A DNA stretch of 64,000 bases from Candidatus Azobacteroides sp. (GCA_009778655.1 WRFZ01000182.1:1-64000), one strand, 5' to 3'; numbered from the stretch's first letter, positions 48,922 to 59,721 are shown. The notes: generated by a model not told the origin, from the letters alone. Translations and numbers: made by a program.

Positions 48922-49247
48922 AGCTAACGCTTCTTTTATTATATTCCGGTTATATTCAAGTTTTTTACATATCCATGCTTTATTTTAGTTATTATCGGGG
49001 CTTGAATGAGCCGATACAAAACTCTTGTACTTGCAAAAGTATAAAAAAATTTCGATTATGAACAATTTCCGGTTAATTTTCTTATCAATAAATTAATTAT
49101 TGTTACTTTTGGTATAGCAAATATAAAATTCTATTATCCTATTTTTTATCTCTTCATATTTTATTCAAGAGAGCGAATAGATAATTAATAAAATCACCGG
49201 TCTTATAATCAAAAAATTTAATATTATGTTTTTTTTCGATAATTGAT

Positions 49248-49255
49248 TACCTTTG
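49248..49255 (+). promoter_or_regulatory. -7 box-like TACCTTTG upstream of permease
   Basis: TAnnTTTG match 32 nt before ATG. Confidence 0.4.
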
Positions 49256-49286
49256 TACCCAATGAAGATACCAATTTGATAATATA

Positions 49287-50918
49287 ATGAATATTTTTCA
49301 AAGAAAACCCTTAGATACGCTTATTTCCGAATCGAAAGAAGAAGGCGAACATACCTTAAAAAAAACCTTGGGGCCTTACCAATTAATTGCGTTGGGATTA
49401 GGAGCAATTATCGGCGCCGGACTGTTTTCGATAACCGGACTTGCCGCCGGCAGTTATGCGGGACCGGCAATTACCATCTCTTTTTTAATTGCAGCTTCGG
49501 GTTGCTGTTTTGCCGGTTTGTGTTACGCCGAATTTGCCTCCATGATTCCCGTTGCGGGAAGCGCTTATACTTATTCGTATGCTACTTTGGGCGAGTTTAT
49601 TGCATGGGTAATCGGTTGGGATTTGGTTTTGGAATATGCGGTTTCTTCCGCAACCGTCAGTATCAGTTGGAGCCGTTATTTCGTTAAATTACTCGAAGGT
49701 TTTCAAATTCATTTGCCGGTCGAACTGACAGCCGGTCCTTGGGACGGCGGATTGTTAAATCTTCCCGCCGCTTTTATTGTCATTCTGATGAGTTTACTGT
49801 TGATTCGCGGAACAGAAGGCACATCGCTGGTCAATTCAATCGTTGTCTTTTTGAAAGTAGCGGTTGTTATCACGTTTATTGTATTGGGGTGGAAATACAT
49901 TCGTTCCGAAAATTATGTTCCTTATGTTCCGGAGAATACGGGAAATTGGGGAGAATTCGGGTTCAGCGGAGTGATTCGCGCAGCTGCGGTTGTCTTTTTT
50001 GCATTTCTCGGATTCGATGCCGTGAGTACCGCTGCACAGGAAACTAAGAATCCGAAAAAGAATATGCCGATCGGGATATTGGGTTCCCTGTTTATTTGTA
50101 CCATCTTGTACATCCTTTTTGCCCACGTATTAACCGGCGTAGCTAACTACTCGGTTTTTCGGGGAAGGGACGGGATTGCTCCCGTTGCCCTTGCTGTTGA
50201 CCACATGGGCGCCGTTTTGCCGGACGGAAGCATTCAACCTGCTTTCCCATGGCTGAATAAAGCCATTATTGTAGCTATTCTTGCCGGCTATTCTTCAGTA
50301 ATCTTAGTCATGCTGCTGGGACAGAGTCGGATTTTTTATTCGATGAGTCACGACGGTTTATTACCGAAGGTGTTTTCGGAAGTTCATCCCAAATATCGGA
50401 GCACATTTAAGAGTAACTTATTGTTCCTGTTATTGGTCAGTATTTTAACCCTTTTTGTTCCGGCGCATATCGCCGGAGAATTGACCAGCATCGGTACGCT
50501 GTTTGCTTTTATCATTGTCTCCATCAGCATTATAGTCATGCGAAAAACGCAACCGGACGCTCCTCGATCTTTTAGAACGCCGGGAGTACCGGTAATTCCA
50601 ATTTTGGGAATTTGCATTTGCTTGTTCATGATGGTCTTTTTGCCGTTCGATACTTGGATTCGCTTGGTTGTCTGGATGCTTTTCGGACATAATATTTATG
50701 TTTTTTACGGTTCTCGTCGAAGTAAATTAGGAGCCAAGAAAGGGGTAAGACTATTATCAATCGTCGGATTAGGAATTGCCGTTTTCCTTCTCGCGCTTAC
50801 CCTTATCCATCAATCGCAACAGGGTTGGGAAAATGCTTCTTCTTTTGCATTCGTCTTGATATTAATCGCTCTGTTTCATATTGTATTGTATGGAATACGG
50901 GCTATTGGAAAGAAATAG
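49287..50918 (+). CDS. APC-family amino acid permease
   Basis: GLGAIIGAGLFSITGLAAGSYAGPAITISFLIAASGCCFAGLCYAEFASMIPVAGSAYTYSY. Confidence 0.95.
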   Translation: MNIFQRKPLDTLISESKEEGEHTLKKTLGPYQLIALGLGAIIGAGLFSITGLAAGSYAGPAITISFLIAASGCCFAGLCYAEFASMIPVAGSAYTYSYATLGEFIAWVIGWDLVLEYAVSSATVSISWSRYFVKLLEGFQIHLPVELTAGPWDGGLLNLPAAFIVILMSLLLIRGTEGTSLVNSIVVFLKVAVVITFIVLGWKYIRSENYVPYVPENTGNWGEFGFSGVIRAAAVVFFAFLGFDAVSTAAQETKNPKKNMPIGILGSLFICTILYILFAHVLTGVANYSVFRGRDGIAPVALAVDHMGAVLPDGSIQPAFPWLNKAIIVAILAGYSSVILVMLLGQSRIFYSMSHDGLLPKVFSEVHPKYRSTFKSNLLFLLLVSILTLFVPAHIAGELTSIGTLFAFIIVSISIIVMRKTQPDAPRSFRTPGVPVIPILGICICLFMMVFLPFDTWIRLVVWMLFGHNIYVFYGSRRSKLGAKKGVRLLSIVGLGIAVFLLALTLIHQSQQGWENASSFAFVLILIALFHIVLYGIRAIGKK

Positions 50919-50921
50919 ACC

Positions 50922-51827
50922 ATGGAACTGCTATCTCCCGATAATTGGACGGATTATCAATTGATTGATTCCGGCGATTACGAAAAGCTCGAACGGTTCG
51001 GACGTTACCGATTACGCCGCCCAGAACCGCAAGCGGCATGGCGAAAAGCTTTACCGGAAAGTGAATGGGAGAAGCAACCGGATGCTTGGTTCCGAAAAGA
51101 AAAAGGGAAATCCGGCCCGGAAGGAAATGAAAAAGGCGAATGGATACTCCGTTCTTCCATGCCGCAACAATGGTTCATTACGTATTCTTACCGGACGATG
51201 AAACTCCGATTTCGTTTGGGTTTGACCGCTTTTAAACATGTAGGTATTTTCCCCGAACAAGCGGGAAACTGGAATTACATCTTTGATACCGTCCGACAAT
51301 TCCCTATCCTACCCTCTGTACTTAATCTGTTTGCATATACCGGAGGCGCTTCTTTAGCCGCTAAAGCAGCCGGCGCCGATGTTGTTCATGTTGATTCGGT
51401 CAAACAAGTGTTGAATTGGTCGCGTGAAAACATGGAAGCTTCCAGATTGAACAATATCCGTTGGGTATGCGAGGATGCGCTGAAATTTGTCAAACGGGAA
51501 GTCAAGCGGGGAAAGCGTTATCAAGGAATCGTATTGGACCCTCCGGCTTACGGTCGCGGTCCCGAAGGCGAAAAATGGATTTTGGAAGACCATATTGCCG
51601 AATTAATGGATGCATGCGGTAAAATTGTTGACAAAACCGGTTTTTTTTGTGTACTTAACTTATATTCTATGGGATTTTCTTCGTTGATTGCCGAAAATAT
51701 AATGAACGATTATTTACCCGACATTACAAAAATTGATTCCGGTGAATTATATTTACCCGATCAAGCCGGTCGGAAATTGCCGTTGAGCGTATTTTGCAGG
51801 GGGAGTAAATTAACAAGTAATGAATAA
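50922..51827 (+). CDS. Class I SAM-dependent rRNA methyltransferase-like protein
   Basis: LNLFAYTGGASLAAKAAGADVVHVDSVKQVLNWSREN; LDPPAYGRGP. Confidence 0.9.
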   Translation: MELLSPDNWTDYQLIDSGDYEKLERFGRYRLRRPEPQAAWRKALPESEWEKQPDAWFRKEKGKSGPEGNEKGEWILRSSMPQQWFITYSYRTMKLRFRLGLTAFKHVGIFPEQAGNWNYIFDTVRQFPILPSVLNLFAYTGGASLAAKAAGADVVHVDSVKQVLNWSRENMEASRLNNIRWVCEDALKFVKREVKRGKRYQGIVLDPPAYGRGPEGEKWILEDHIAELMDACGKIVDKTGFFCVLNLYSMGFSSLIAENIMNDYLPDITKIDSGELYLPDQAGRKLPLSVFCRGSKLTSNE

Positions 51828-51837
51828 ATAACACAAT

Positions 51838-52437
51838 ATGATTTCAATTTACAACATCAAACCCGAATTTCAGAAACTGTTGCAGCCCGTTTTACCTGTT
51901 TTGCATAAAGCCGGATTTACTGCCAATCAGATTACGGGAATCTCCTTACTGTTATCGCTTGTAATCGGCATACTGTTTTGGTTTGCCGGCGATTATCCCG
52001 TCTTTTTCTTGGCTTTACCTATCGGTTTATTCCTACGAATGGCGCTGAATGCTTTGGATGGAATGATGGCGCGAACCTATCATCAACAAAGCAAGCAAGG
52101 TGAAGTATTGAACGAATTAGGCGATGTAATTTCCGATTGTTTTATTTATTTTCCCTTGATTCGATTTGAAAATGCAGCTCTTTATTGGGCGGTCGCTTTT
52201 ATTTGTTTGAGTATAATCAACGAATTTGCCGGTATATTGGGAAAAGCGGTTTCCGGTCAACGCCGTTACGAAGGGCCGATGGGAAAAAGCGATCGGGCTT
52301 TTGTGATGGGAATATACGGACTTTTGTGCTTCTTTCATGTGGGATTCCGTCCGTATTCCGTTTATATATTTATATTTCTTATACTTTTACTCATCATAAG
52401 TACAATGACTCGAATTAAAAAAATGATTAATTTATGA
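51838..52437 (+). CDS. CDP-alcohol phosphatidyltransferase family protein
   Basis: NALDGMMARTYHQQSKQGEVLNELGDVISD (DGxxAR...G...D motif). Confidence 0.93.
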   Translation: MISIYNIKPEFQKLLQPVLPVLHKAGFTANQITGISLLLSLVIGILFWFAGDYPVFFLALPIGLFLRMALNALDGMMARTYHQQSKQGEVLNELGDVISDCFIYFPLIRFENAALYWAVAFICLSIINEFAGILGKAVSGQRRYEGPMGKSDRAFVMGIYGLLCFFHVGFRPYSVYIFIFLILLLIISTMTRIKKMINL

Positions 52438-53399
52438 AATCTGATTTTGATTGGCTCTTTCATGCCAAAATTTTGGAAGAAAAAGAAGTGATGATTATTG
52501 TTTTTGTGATTTTCGGACTTCTGACGCTTGCCTCTGTCCTGTTTTTTATTATCGGGAAAATAAAGCCGGATGCAAATCTCAACGAACTGAAAACACGAAC
52601 GAAGTCGTGGTGGATTATGGCATTACTGTTTGTTGTGACTACCATTTTCAGTACTAAAATATCTTATGTTGCCATTGCCTTCCTGTCGTTTCTTGCTTTC
52701 AGAGAGCTTTATTCCATTCTCGGCTTTCGGCAATCCGACCGGCAAGCCATTTTCTGGGCGCTTTTATCTATTCCCGTTCAATACCTTCTGGCTTACGCCG
52801 GATGGTATGGCGCTTTCATTATTTTTATCCCGGTAGTTACGTTTCTCCTTTTACCTTTGCGATTGGTTTTAAGGGGCGATACCGTGGGGATTGTTAAATC
52901 TATGGCTACATTACAATGGATACTCATGTTGACCGTTTTTGGTATCAGTCATTTGGCTTATTTACTTTCGCTTCCCGATATAGAAGGATTCAAAGCCGGA
53001 GGACGGGGATTGTTACTTTTTGTGGTTTTTCTGACGGAAATCAATGATGTGATGCAGTTTACTTGGGGAAAACTGCTTGGGAAACATAAAATTATTCCTA
53101 AAATCAGCCCGAATAAAACTTGGGAAGGTTTTATCGGAGGAATTATTTCTACGACAATTATCGGTTATTTTTTAGCTTTTCTGACGCCGATGAACGCTCC
53201 GCAGGTTATTATAGTGAGTTTTTTGGTTGCTAATGCCGGTTTTATAGGGGATATTGTAATGTCGGCGATTAAGCGGGATATCGGCGTAAAAGATACCGGC
53301 AATTCAATACCGGGACACGGCGGAATACTCGACCGAATTGATTCATTAGCCTATACGGCGCCTACATTCTTCCATTTAATCTATTACTTATGCTATTAA
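52434..53399 (+). CDS. cdsA: Phosphatidate cytidylyltransferase
   Basis: SPNKTWEGFIGGIIST; GFIGDIVMSAIKRDIGVKDTGNSIPGHGGILDRIDSL. Confidence 0.94.
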   Translation: MKSDFDWLFHAKILEEKEVMIIVFVIFGLLTLASVLFFIIGKIKPDANLNELKTRTKSWWIMALLFVVTTIFSTKISYVAIAFLSFLAFRELYSILGFRQSDRQAIFWALLSIPVQYLLAYAGWYGAFIIFIPVVTFLLLPLRLVLRGDTVGIVKSMATLQWILMLTVFGISHLAYLLSLPDIEGFKAGGRGLLLFVVFLTEINDVMQFTWGKLLGKHKIIPKISPNKTWEGFIGGIISTTIIGYFLAFLTPMNAPQVIIVSFLVANAGFIGDIVMSAIKRDIGVKDTGNSIPGHGGILDRIDSLAYTAPTFFHLIYYLCY

Positions 53400-54022
53400 A
53401 ACCGTTTATTTTACGTTTCACTTACAGCTTTTTAATGCGTTGGATATTACGATGGATCATCGGCGTAAAGTGGGAAAAAGCTTCTTTTTTGTCGGATGAA
53501 AAGCAATTTATTATTATTGCCAACCACAATAGCCATTTAGATACCATTACTTTATTGGCTTCCATTCCCGCTCGGATTCTTCCGAAAGTAAAACCGGTTG
53601 CCGCTGCGGATTATTTCGGCGATACGCCGTTCAAAGCGAAAATGAGCAGCTATTTTATCAACGCCCTGTTGATTCCCCGTTCGGAAGGCTTAACCGCAAT
53701 CCGGCAAATGAAAAAAGCGTTGGATGAAGGATATTCCTTAATTATATATCCGGAAGGTTCACGCGGAAACCCCGAAGAAGAGCAAGCGTTGAAACCGGGG
53801 ATTGCCTTCCTTTTATCTTTATGCCCGCAGGTCAAATATGTTCCCGCTCATCTGACGGGCATGGGGAAAGCTTTACCCAAAGGCGAAAACCTGCTTCTTC
53901 CCTACGAATCGTCTTTGATTTACGGGAAACCCCGTTTGATTGAATCATCGAACAGAGACGAAATTCTCCGACAGATTGAAGACGATTTCAAGATTCTTAA
54001 ATCAGCGGCTTTACAGAACTGA
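53390..54022 (+). CDS. 1-acyl-sn-glycerol-3-phosphate acyltransferase-like
   Basis: IIANHNSHLDTITLLA (HX4D); YPEGSRG. Confidence 0.92.
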   Translation: MLLKPFILRFTYSFLMRWILRWIIGVKWEKASFLSDEKQFIIIANHNSHLDTITLLASIPARILPKVKPVAAADYFGDTPFKAKMSSYFINALLIPRSEGLTAIRQMKKALDEGYSLIIYPEGSRGNPEEEQALKPGIAFLLSLCPQVKYVPAHLTGMGKALPKGENLLLPYESSLIYGKPRLIESSNRDEILRQIEDDFKILKSAALQN

Positions 54023-54045
54023 ATAGTAATTTTAAGAATATATCG

Positions 54046-54957
54046 TTACCAATGTGATACAAAATGCACGCAATATTGAAAATTGTTGCTTGTTCTATAC
54101 GGATTATACGGATCAAATCTCCATTTTGAATTTTGCATATTTTGCTGAATATAATACAGTTTTTTTTTATTTGAAAATCCTTCTACTTTGACCGTATCAA
54201 CCATTCCCGACCTGTTTACATAAAGTAAAACATTGCAATTTTTCCCCTTTTTTAGCTCCTTATACATTTCTTTTAAACTATAATCGTCAATATGTACGAT
54301 CCAAAGTTTAGGATAATAATAAAAAATAGTAAAAACACATCCATTGTAGGCGCGATTCCCATTTTTATAGTATATCGGAGAACAGTCAGCATAATAAGAT
54401 TGTGTTTGAGGTTTAATTTCATCTGTGATTATGGGTTTTATAAAATTTCCTCGCCAATTAAACGGGTACTCTACTTTTTCCAACATGATCGTACAATTAT
54501 AAATTTGGGGCGTTAATCGAACAGAAATAGAACTTTCGTTTTGAATACAATTTATATTTATGTCTAATGGTTCGTATCCTATTGTACGAACCATTATTTT
54601 TGTACCCTGTTCACAAGTATCGGGAATTATAATCTTACATTGATTGTTATAGTCCGTTGTTCCAATATAATTATCTCGCTGTCCCAATTCTTCCCAAAAC
54701 GGATACGTTTTATTTTCCATACGGGGCGAATAGTAAAAAATATCAGCGTTTACAGAGACTGTATCTATCACTTCAATAGTAATTGTTCTTGATGACATCG
54801 TTTTTTGAGGAACCAGTAATTCTAAACCATCGTCTTTCGGTATTGGCTGTTGGAGCGGAACAAGTATCTCTGTTTCTGTTGTCCCGTTTACAACTGCTTG
54901 TCCGTAACTGTTTATAAGTAGCACGCTTGTTCCTAAGATAAGAAGCGTTTTTTTCAT
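54046..54957 (-). CDS. Secreted protein, possible TonB C-terminal-like region
   Basis: Signal peptide; VLLYVNRSGMVDTVKVEGFSNKKKLYYIQQNMQNSKWRFDPYN; regulatory-like domain upstream. Confidence 0.5.
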   Translation of the reverse strand: MKKTLLILGTSVLLINSYGQAVVNGTTETEILVPLQQPIPKDDGLELLVPQKTMSSRTITIEVIDTVSVNADIFYYSPRMENKTYPFWEELGQRDNYIGTTDYNNQCKIIIPDTCEQGTKIMVRTIGYEPLDININCIQNESSISVRLTPQIYNCTIMLEKVEYPFNWRGNFIKPIITDEIKPQTQSYYADCSPIYYKNGNRAYNGCVFTIFYYYPKLWIVHIDDYSLKEMYKELKKGKNCNVLLYVNRSGMVDTVKVEGFSNKKKLYYIQQNMQNSKWRFDPYNPYRTSNNFQYCVHFVSHW

Positions 54958-55118
54958 GACTGTATTTTTAGTATTGCTATTTCTATACCACGTTACCGTT
55001 TCAAGATGTTATTGTCCTCGGTTGCACACATTATGAATTGGCTCCATACACAATTTCCCATTTATCTCATAACATTTTCAACATAAATTTGTCACGCATT
55101 TCGAGAACAAAGGTACAA

Positions 55119-55450
55119 TTAATTCTTGACAAGAATTAACGGAGTATAAAAATATTCCGCCCACCAATTTTCAAGCAGAATAAACGTCGCGACAGGAATA
55201 TATCCTGCTTTTTGCATCCGGGTGACATTATTGGGAATTGTGTCCATTCCGGGATAGACGTTCTGCTAAAATTCGTAAACTTCGAGGACGTTTTTCGGTA
55301 AACCACGATGCTTTAGAAACTGCAATATAACCTCCCTGCTTCAGAAATTTTCACCATTCATTCAGTTCGCGCTCAAAACCGATATTATAAATCGTTCCTT
55401 CTAACCAAATCAAGTCAAACTCGTGAATTGGCTTACTATCGTCGCTCATA
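55119..55450 (-). pseudogene. Class I SAM-dependent methyltransferase remnant
   Basis: [65 protein letters not shown]... with frame change to IPNNVTRMQKAGYIPVATFILLENWWAEYFYTPLILVKN*. Confidence 0.75.
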
Positions 55451-55717
55451 TTTATTTGTTTAAATTATCACATACTTACTATTCAAGTCTATTTTCTTGT
55501 TGTCACTCTGTATGTACTTTCTCTTACTTATCATTGCCTGTAATGTGGTGACGACTTGGCGAAGGCAGGGCTTTCACTACACTTGATACGAGATGCAAAA
55601 CTTGAAAATACACACTGCTTTTCGGACGAGTTACGCCCCTCTTGCACCAAACCACTCGTTGTGTGTTGCCCTTTGTACCAATACTTTCTGTTCGTTTTTT
55701 GTGTTGTCAAATTGAGT

Positions 55718-57220
55718 TTAAGCAAAATCAATTTCTACAGATTTGTCATTCACAATATTGTCAATTGCTAAATTTAATTTTGTTTTTAATTGTTTTGCAG
55801 TTTTGTCAAGTTCGTAAATACCTGCAATTTTATTAAACTCGTTATCATTGAGTAGGAAGTTATCCAAATTCCAACTTTTTGTAAGATATACTGCTTTTTC
55901 ATTATGATATAGTTTTGCAACATTTTTTTGTCGCTCTTTTGGAAAAAGTGGAGTTTCAATTAAATGAAAATACGAAGGAGCACAATGTCCTCCTGAACCA
56001 CCCACTCCAATATAGTCTATCATTCCTTTTTCTCTCCGATAAGCAAGAAAACATCTTATAAAAATACTTTCTGTTAAATCGTTATTTTTGTTAATTATTC
56101 GGATAGCGTGATAATTGGTAGCCACATTATTAGTGTCTTCAATAACAACATAAGTTCTTCCTTTTCCAAATCCTTCTCCGCCAAAAATTATATCTCCCTG
56201 AGATATTGTTTTTAGTTTTGACGGTGTTCCAATATATGTGGTTTTCTCTACAAATCCATATTGACTAATATTTGTGGGTAAAACTAATTCGTAAAATCCT
56301 TTGACATAAGTGTCACTATCAATTCTTGTTCGGATAAAATTTTTCTCCAATGATGTTCCTCTTTCCCAATTAAATCCTCTTGATATGAGGTCAATACTTC
56401 CATATTTATAATTTTTGACTAAAAAATTTAACCTCTTAAAATTTTCATTATATAATCCTGTATCAAGTCTTCCAATAGAATCAATTTCGTTTATTGTCGG
56501 AAAATCCATTGAAAATGATTTTTCTTTTTGATTGTTTTTTAATTCGTTATCAATAATATCGAATATTGTTTGATGCTTTTCTTTAATCAATTTTTCTTTG
56601 TCAATAATTGCTTGTGTAAGCACCTCAACAAACTTAATTGTTTCTGCTGCATCCTTGTTTGGAATTGGAATTTTACAATCCAAAAACATTGTTTTTGCGT
56701 GTCGGATTGTTGCTCCTTTCGGAACCATAAAATCTAATTGTTCTCTAAATATTTGATGCTTGATGAAAGCAAGTAAGTAATATTTATACTCATTTATAGG
56801 TAATTTGTAAATGGCACTTGAAGTCATAAAGTTGGGATAATCCTTTTCTAAAATGACAATTTCTCCAATATTGCTATCTTTTGAAATCAGCAAATCTCCT
56901 TCTTTAAAATTTTGTTTTACGAACACGCTTGGCATTACAGGCAATGCTGATTCAGAAGTAATCTCGGGTAAAAATGAATATGATTGAAGTGCTTTTGTTC
57001 TTAAAAAATAAAGCGGCGATTGCCTAATATAATTAAGGCTGCCAACTTCCACGCCCAAATCACTTCTTTTTAATGGACGAGATAAGAAATCTCCAACAAG
57101 TTTATAGTTTTTGTTGGGCATAATCAAATCCATATATTGCGAAGAAGATAAAGTAAAACCTTTTTCCTCAATACTTTTTATAGAGATTGATTCTGGTGTT
57201 CTTATATAACTACTGTTCAT
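55718..57220 (-). CDS. Restriction-modification specificity (S) subunit
   Basis: Two half-repeats with TRD-like segments; coiled-coil AAETIKFVEVLTQAIIDKEKLIKEKHQTIFDII; follows methylase. Confidence 0.85.
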   Translation of the reverse strand: MNSSYIRTPESISIKSIEEKGFTLSSSQYMDLIMPNKNYKLVGDFLSRPLKRSDLGVEVGSLNYIRQSPLYFLRTKALQSYSFLPEITSESALPVMPSVFVKQNFKEGDLLISKDSNIGEIVILEKDYPNFMTSSAIYKLPINEYKYYLLAFIKHQIFREQLDFMVPKGATIRHAKTMFLDCKIPIPNKDAAETIKFVEVLTQAIIDKEKLIKEKHQTIFDIIDNELKNNQKEKSFSMDFPTINEIDSIGRLDTGLYNENFKRLNFLVKNYKYGSIDLISRGFNWERGTSLEKNFIRTRIDSDTYVKGFYELVLPTNISQYGFVEKTTYIGTPSKLKTISQGDIIFGGEGFGKGRTYVVIEDTNNVATNYHAIRIINKNNDLTESIFIRCFLAYRREKGMIDYIGVGGSGGHCAPSYFHLIETPLFPKERQKNVAKLYHNEKAVYLTKSWNLDNFLLNDNEFNKIAGIYELDKTAKQLKTKLNLAIDNIVNDKSVEIDFA

Positions 57221-57221
57221 T

Positions 57222-58718
57222 TTATTTCTTTTTTATGAATAAGTCTTTAAGTACTTCTTCTTGTCCTTCACACCATTCTTTGAAATGTTGGATTGTTTCC
57301 GTAAATTCTTCATCTAAGACTCTACCCCCTTCTTCGTTTATAACTGTTTCAAATGTTTCATAATCAACTTTATATATTGGCGAGAAAAATTTTACACGTT
57401 TGCTTGTTTTTACTTCATAACCAACTTTGTCAATTCCCCTAAAAAAGACTTGGTAATTTTGTTCTTTAAGTTTTGCTAATTCTTTTTTTTTAGGTTTATA
57501 AGCGACTATAACAGTAGTATTTACTCCTGTTTCTCCAAATACATTTGCGGGCAAATCGAAAATGGCAACAATTCTCATTTTTTCCATTAACCACTTTCTT
57601 GCTTGTTTGTGTGTGTCTATTGATGCTATTGAGTTAGACAAAACAATTTCCATTCGTCCGTTTTCTTTTAAAATACGATAAGCATTCTCCAAGAAAACAA
57701 TACCTAAATCAATTTTTCGTCCACCGTATAAATTCCATAATTCGTAACACTCAATAAGTTCTTTTTCTTTCGTGTCTTTTGGCTCAAATGCCCTATCTTC
57801 GCCAAATGGCGGATTTGTCAAGACAATATCAAACTTTTTAAGTTTGGTATAATCATTTGTTTTTTCCCAATTACCACTTTTGTGCATCTCTGGAATTAGA
57901 GAACATAATTCGTTATTTGTATTAAATTTATGAGAAATAGAGCCTGAACCTGATTGGAATTTTAAAGTTGACCGTCCGTCTCCATTTAATAACATATTCA
58001 ATTGAGCCAATATTACCATTTGATTGTCATTGTCAACCCCGAAAATGTTTTTATCATTCATTTCACTATCTGATTTCACATAGGAAACAGAAAGAAAATC
58101 GCCACTTCCACTTGTTGGGTCAATTACTGTTTCTCCGTCTTTTGGATTTACAATATCTACAATAAATTCAATTAGTGGTATTGGTGTTAAAAATTGTGCT
58201 TTTTGAGTTTTTGTAAAGGCATTAGCAAATTGATAAAAAATAATTTGCCACAAATCACTTTTGCTGGATTTTGTAAAAGAGAAGTCTTGCAAACTATTCA
58301 CAACAGAGGCAATTACTCTAACTTGTGCCTCATCTCGTAAATCCATTAAAGTTTCACTCAAAATTTCTTTATAAGTAGTTTCTGCCTGTTCTCTTAAATT
58401 GGCGATTCTTTTTGTAAAATTAATAACGTTACTATCGTTTAATGTTCTATAATCTCGCTCATTAGGCTCTATATAAAACTGTAGTTTTTCTACATCTGTA
58501 TTTTCATCTGGTTGAATAAAATATTTTAACCATTCATTTTTCTTTTCGTCAAAAATTTTAAGAGCAATCATTTGAATAAGAATTTCATATCCTCTTTGAT
58601 TCATTAAACTTACTCTATCCATCGTGCGCAAAATCGAAGAAATACCGTCAGTTAGTTGAGTGCTATAAACGCCACTAATTACCTCTAAATCGTCAATAGG
58701 TCCTTTTACTGCGGTCAA
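57222..58718 (-). CDS. N6-adenine DNA methyltransferase (M subunit)
   Basis: DPTSGSGDFLSVSY motif I; LTNPPFGEDRAF motif IV. Confidence 0.95.
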   Translation of the reverse strand: MTAVKGPIDDLEVISGVYSTQLTDGISSILRTMDRVSLMNQRGYEILIQMIALKIFDEKKNEWLKYFIQPDENTDVEKLQFYIEPNERDYRTLNDSNVINFTKRIANLREQAETTYKEILSETLMDLRDEAQVRVIASVVNSLQDFSFTKSSKSDLWQIIFYQFANAFTKTQKAQFLTPIPLIEFIVDIVNPKDGETVIDPTSGSGDFLSVSYVKSDSEMNDKNIFGVDNDNQMVILAQLNMLLNGDGRSTLKFQSGSGSISHKFNTNNELCSLIPEMHKSGNWEKTNDYTKLKKFDIVLTNPPFGEDRAFEPKDTKEKELIECYELWNLYGGRKIDLGIVFLENAYRILKENGRMEIVLSNSIASIDTHKQARKWLMEKMRIVAIFDLPANVFGETGVNTTVIVAYKPKKKELAKLKEQNYQVFFRGIDKVGYEVKTSKRVKFFSPIYKVDYETFETVINEEGGRVLDEEFTETIQHFKEWCEGQEEVLKDLFIKKK

Positions 58719-59373
58719 TTTTTGGATGATCTATTTTGTTTAGTAATTTATCAAAATCTGGAATATCACTGTAAACATCCGTTAGATGAAGTTGTAAGTC
58801 TTTGGTTTGGCTTTCTTCTTTTTTTGTATTGTATCCTTCATTTAGTCGTAAAAATTTACCTCCTTGTTTTTTGAAAAGATAAAGCCTTCCTGCGTCATAC
58901 AAAATACCAAGACAAAAATCATTTTCTGATTCCTTTAACGCTGACTTTAATTGCTGATTCCAAACGGTTTCAACATCTTTGCTGTTTTCTTTTTTGATTT
59001 CTATTACAGCAATTATATGCTTTCGTAACCAATCAAGTGCCTCTTGGCTTTTGTTTGTGTGAAACTCTTTGTAATGTTCAAACCAATTTGCATCATCAAA
59101 AATCGCTCCGTCAAATTTTATCGGCACAGAATTTTTGTTGCCTTTAGGGAAATAAACTTCCGTCCCAATGTAGTCTTTTGAATACATTCCCGAATAAACC
59201 AAAGAATAAAAAAGCTGCCATTTGTAATATTGTTCATTATTACTTCCGTTTTTTTTCTTTAATCCTGTTTTCTTCGCAACAGTCAAATGTTCTGGCAAAA
59301 AAATATCAAATTCGATAGAATTCGAATATTTCGTATCAAACTCTGCTTTTGCTTGTGAAAATGACTTTGCCAT
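58693..59373 (-). CDS. Small PD-(D/E)XK-like putative restriction nuclease subunit
   Basis: IKFDGAIFDDANW ... HIIAVIEIKKE pattern; DFCLGILYDAGRLYLFKKQ resembles nuclease domains of R/RM proteins; overlaps methylase start by 26 nt. Confidence 0.6.
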   Translation of the reverse strand: MAKSFSQAKAEFDTKYSNSIEFDIFLPEHLTVAKKTGLKKKNGSNNEQYYKWQLFYSLVYSGMYSKDYIGTEVYFPKGNKNSVPIKFDGAIFDDANWFEHYKEFHTNKSQEALDWLRKHIIAVIEIKKENSKDVETVWNQQLKSALKESENDFCLGILYDAGRLYLFKKQGGKFLRLNEGYNTKKEESQTKDLQLHLTDVYSDIPDFDKLLNKIDHPKIDRSKRTY

Positions 59374-59374
59374 A

Positions 59375-59710
59375 CTATTTATAGTTTTTTGATGTTTTAC
59401 GTTTGGACTTAATATATGCTGCTTTGTTTTTTGCTACTCGTAAAGCAATACTGTCAAGATTTTCTTCAACAAATTGATAAGCAAATTTATCCGTTGTTGC
59501 TTCAAAGAACAGAATTTTACTATCAACATTGAAAATTTTTGCAAAGTTTTCTATCAGTTCTTTGGGAGGTTTTCTGATATTCCTTTCATATTTAGATAAA
59601 ACTGATGTGTCAATATCCAATAACGCAGCAACTTTCCTCTGAGGCAATTTTTTCTTTAATCTCAGTTGTTTTACGGTTTCACCGAATGTTGTTATACTCA
59701 TTTTTGACAT
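59375..59710 (-). CDS. XRE-family HTH regulator (putative RM controller)
   Basis: FGETVKQLRLKKKLPQRKVAALLDIDTSVLSKYERNIRKPPKELIENFAKIF. Confidence 0.9.
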   Translation of the reverse strand: MSKMSITTFGETVKQLRLKKKLPQRKVAALLDIDTSVLSKYERNIRKPPKELIENFAKIFNVDSKILFFEATTDKFAYQFVEENLDSIALRVAKNKAAYIKSKRKTSKNYK

Positions 59711-59721
59711 TTTATTGTATT

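Noticed and set aside
55531-55836. Short ORFs between methyltransferase pseudogene and the S subunit (55531-55731, 55556-55771, 55642-55836)
   Set aside because: Overlapping on both strands with no conserved motif; probably non-coding boundary sequence
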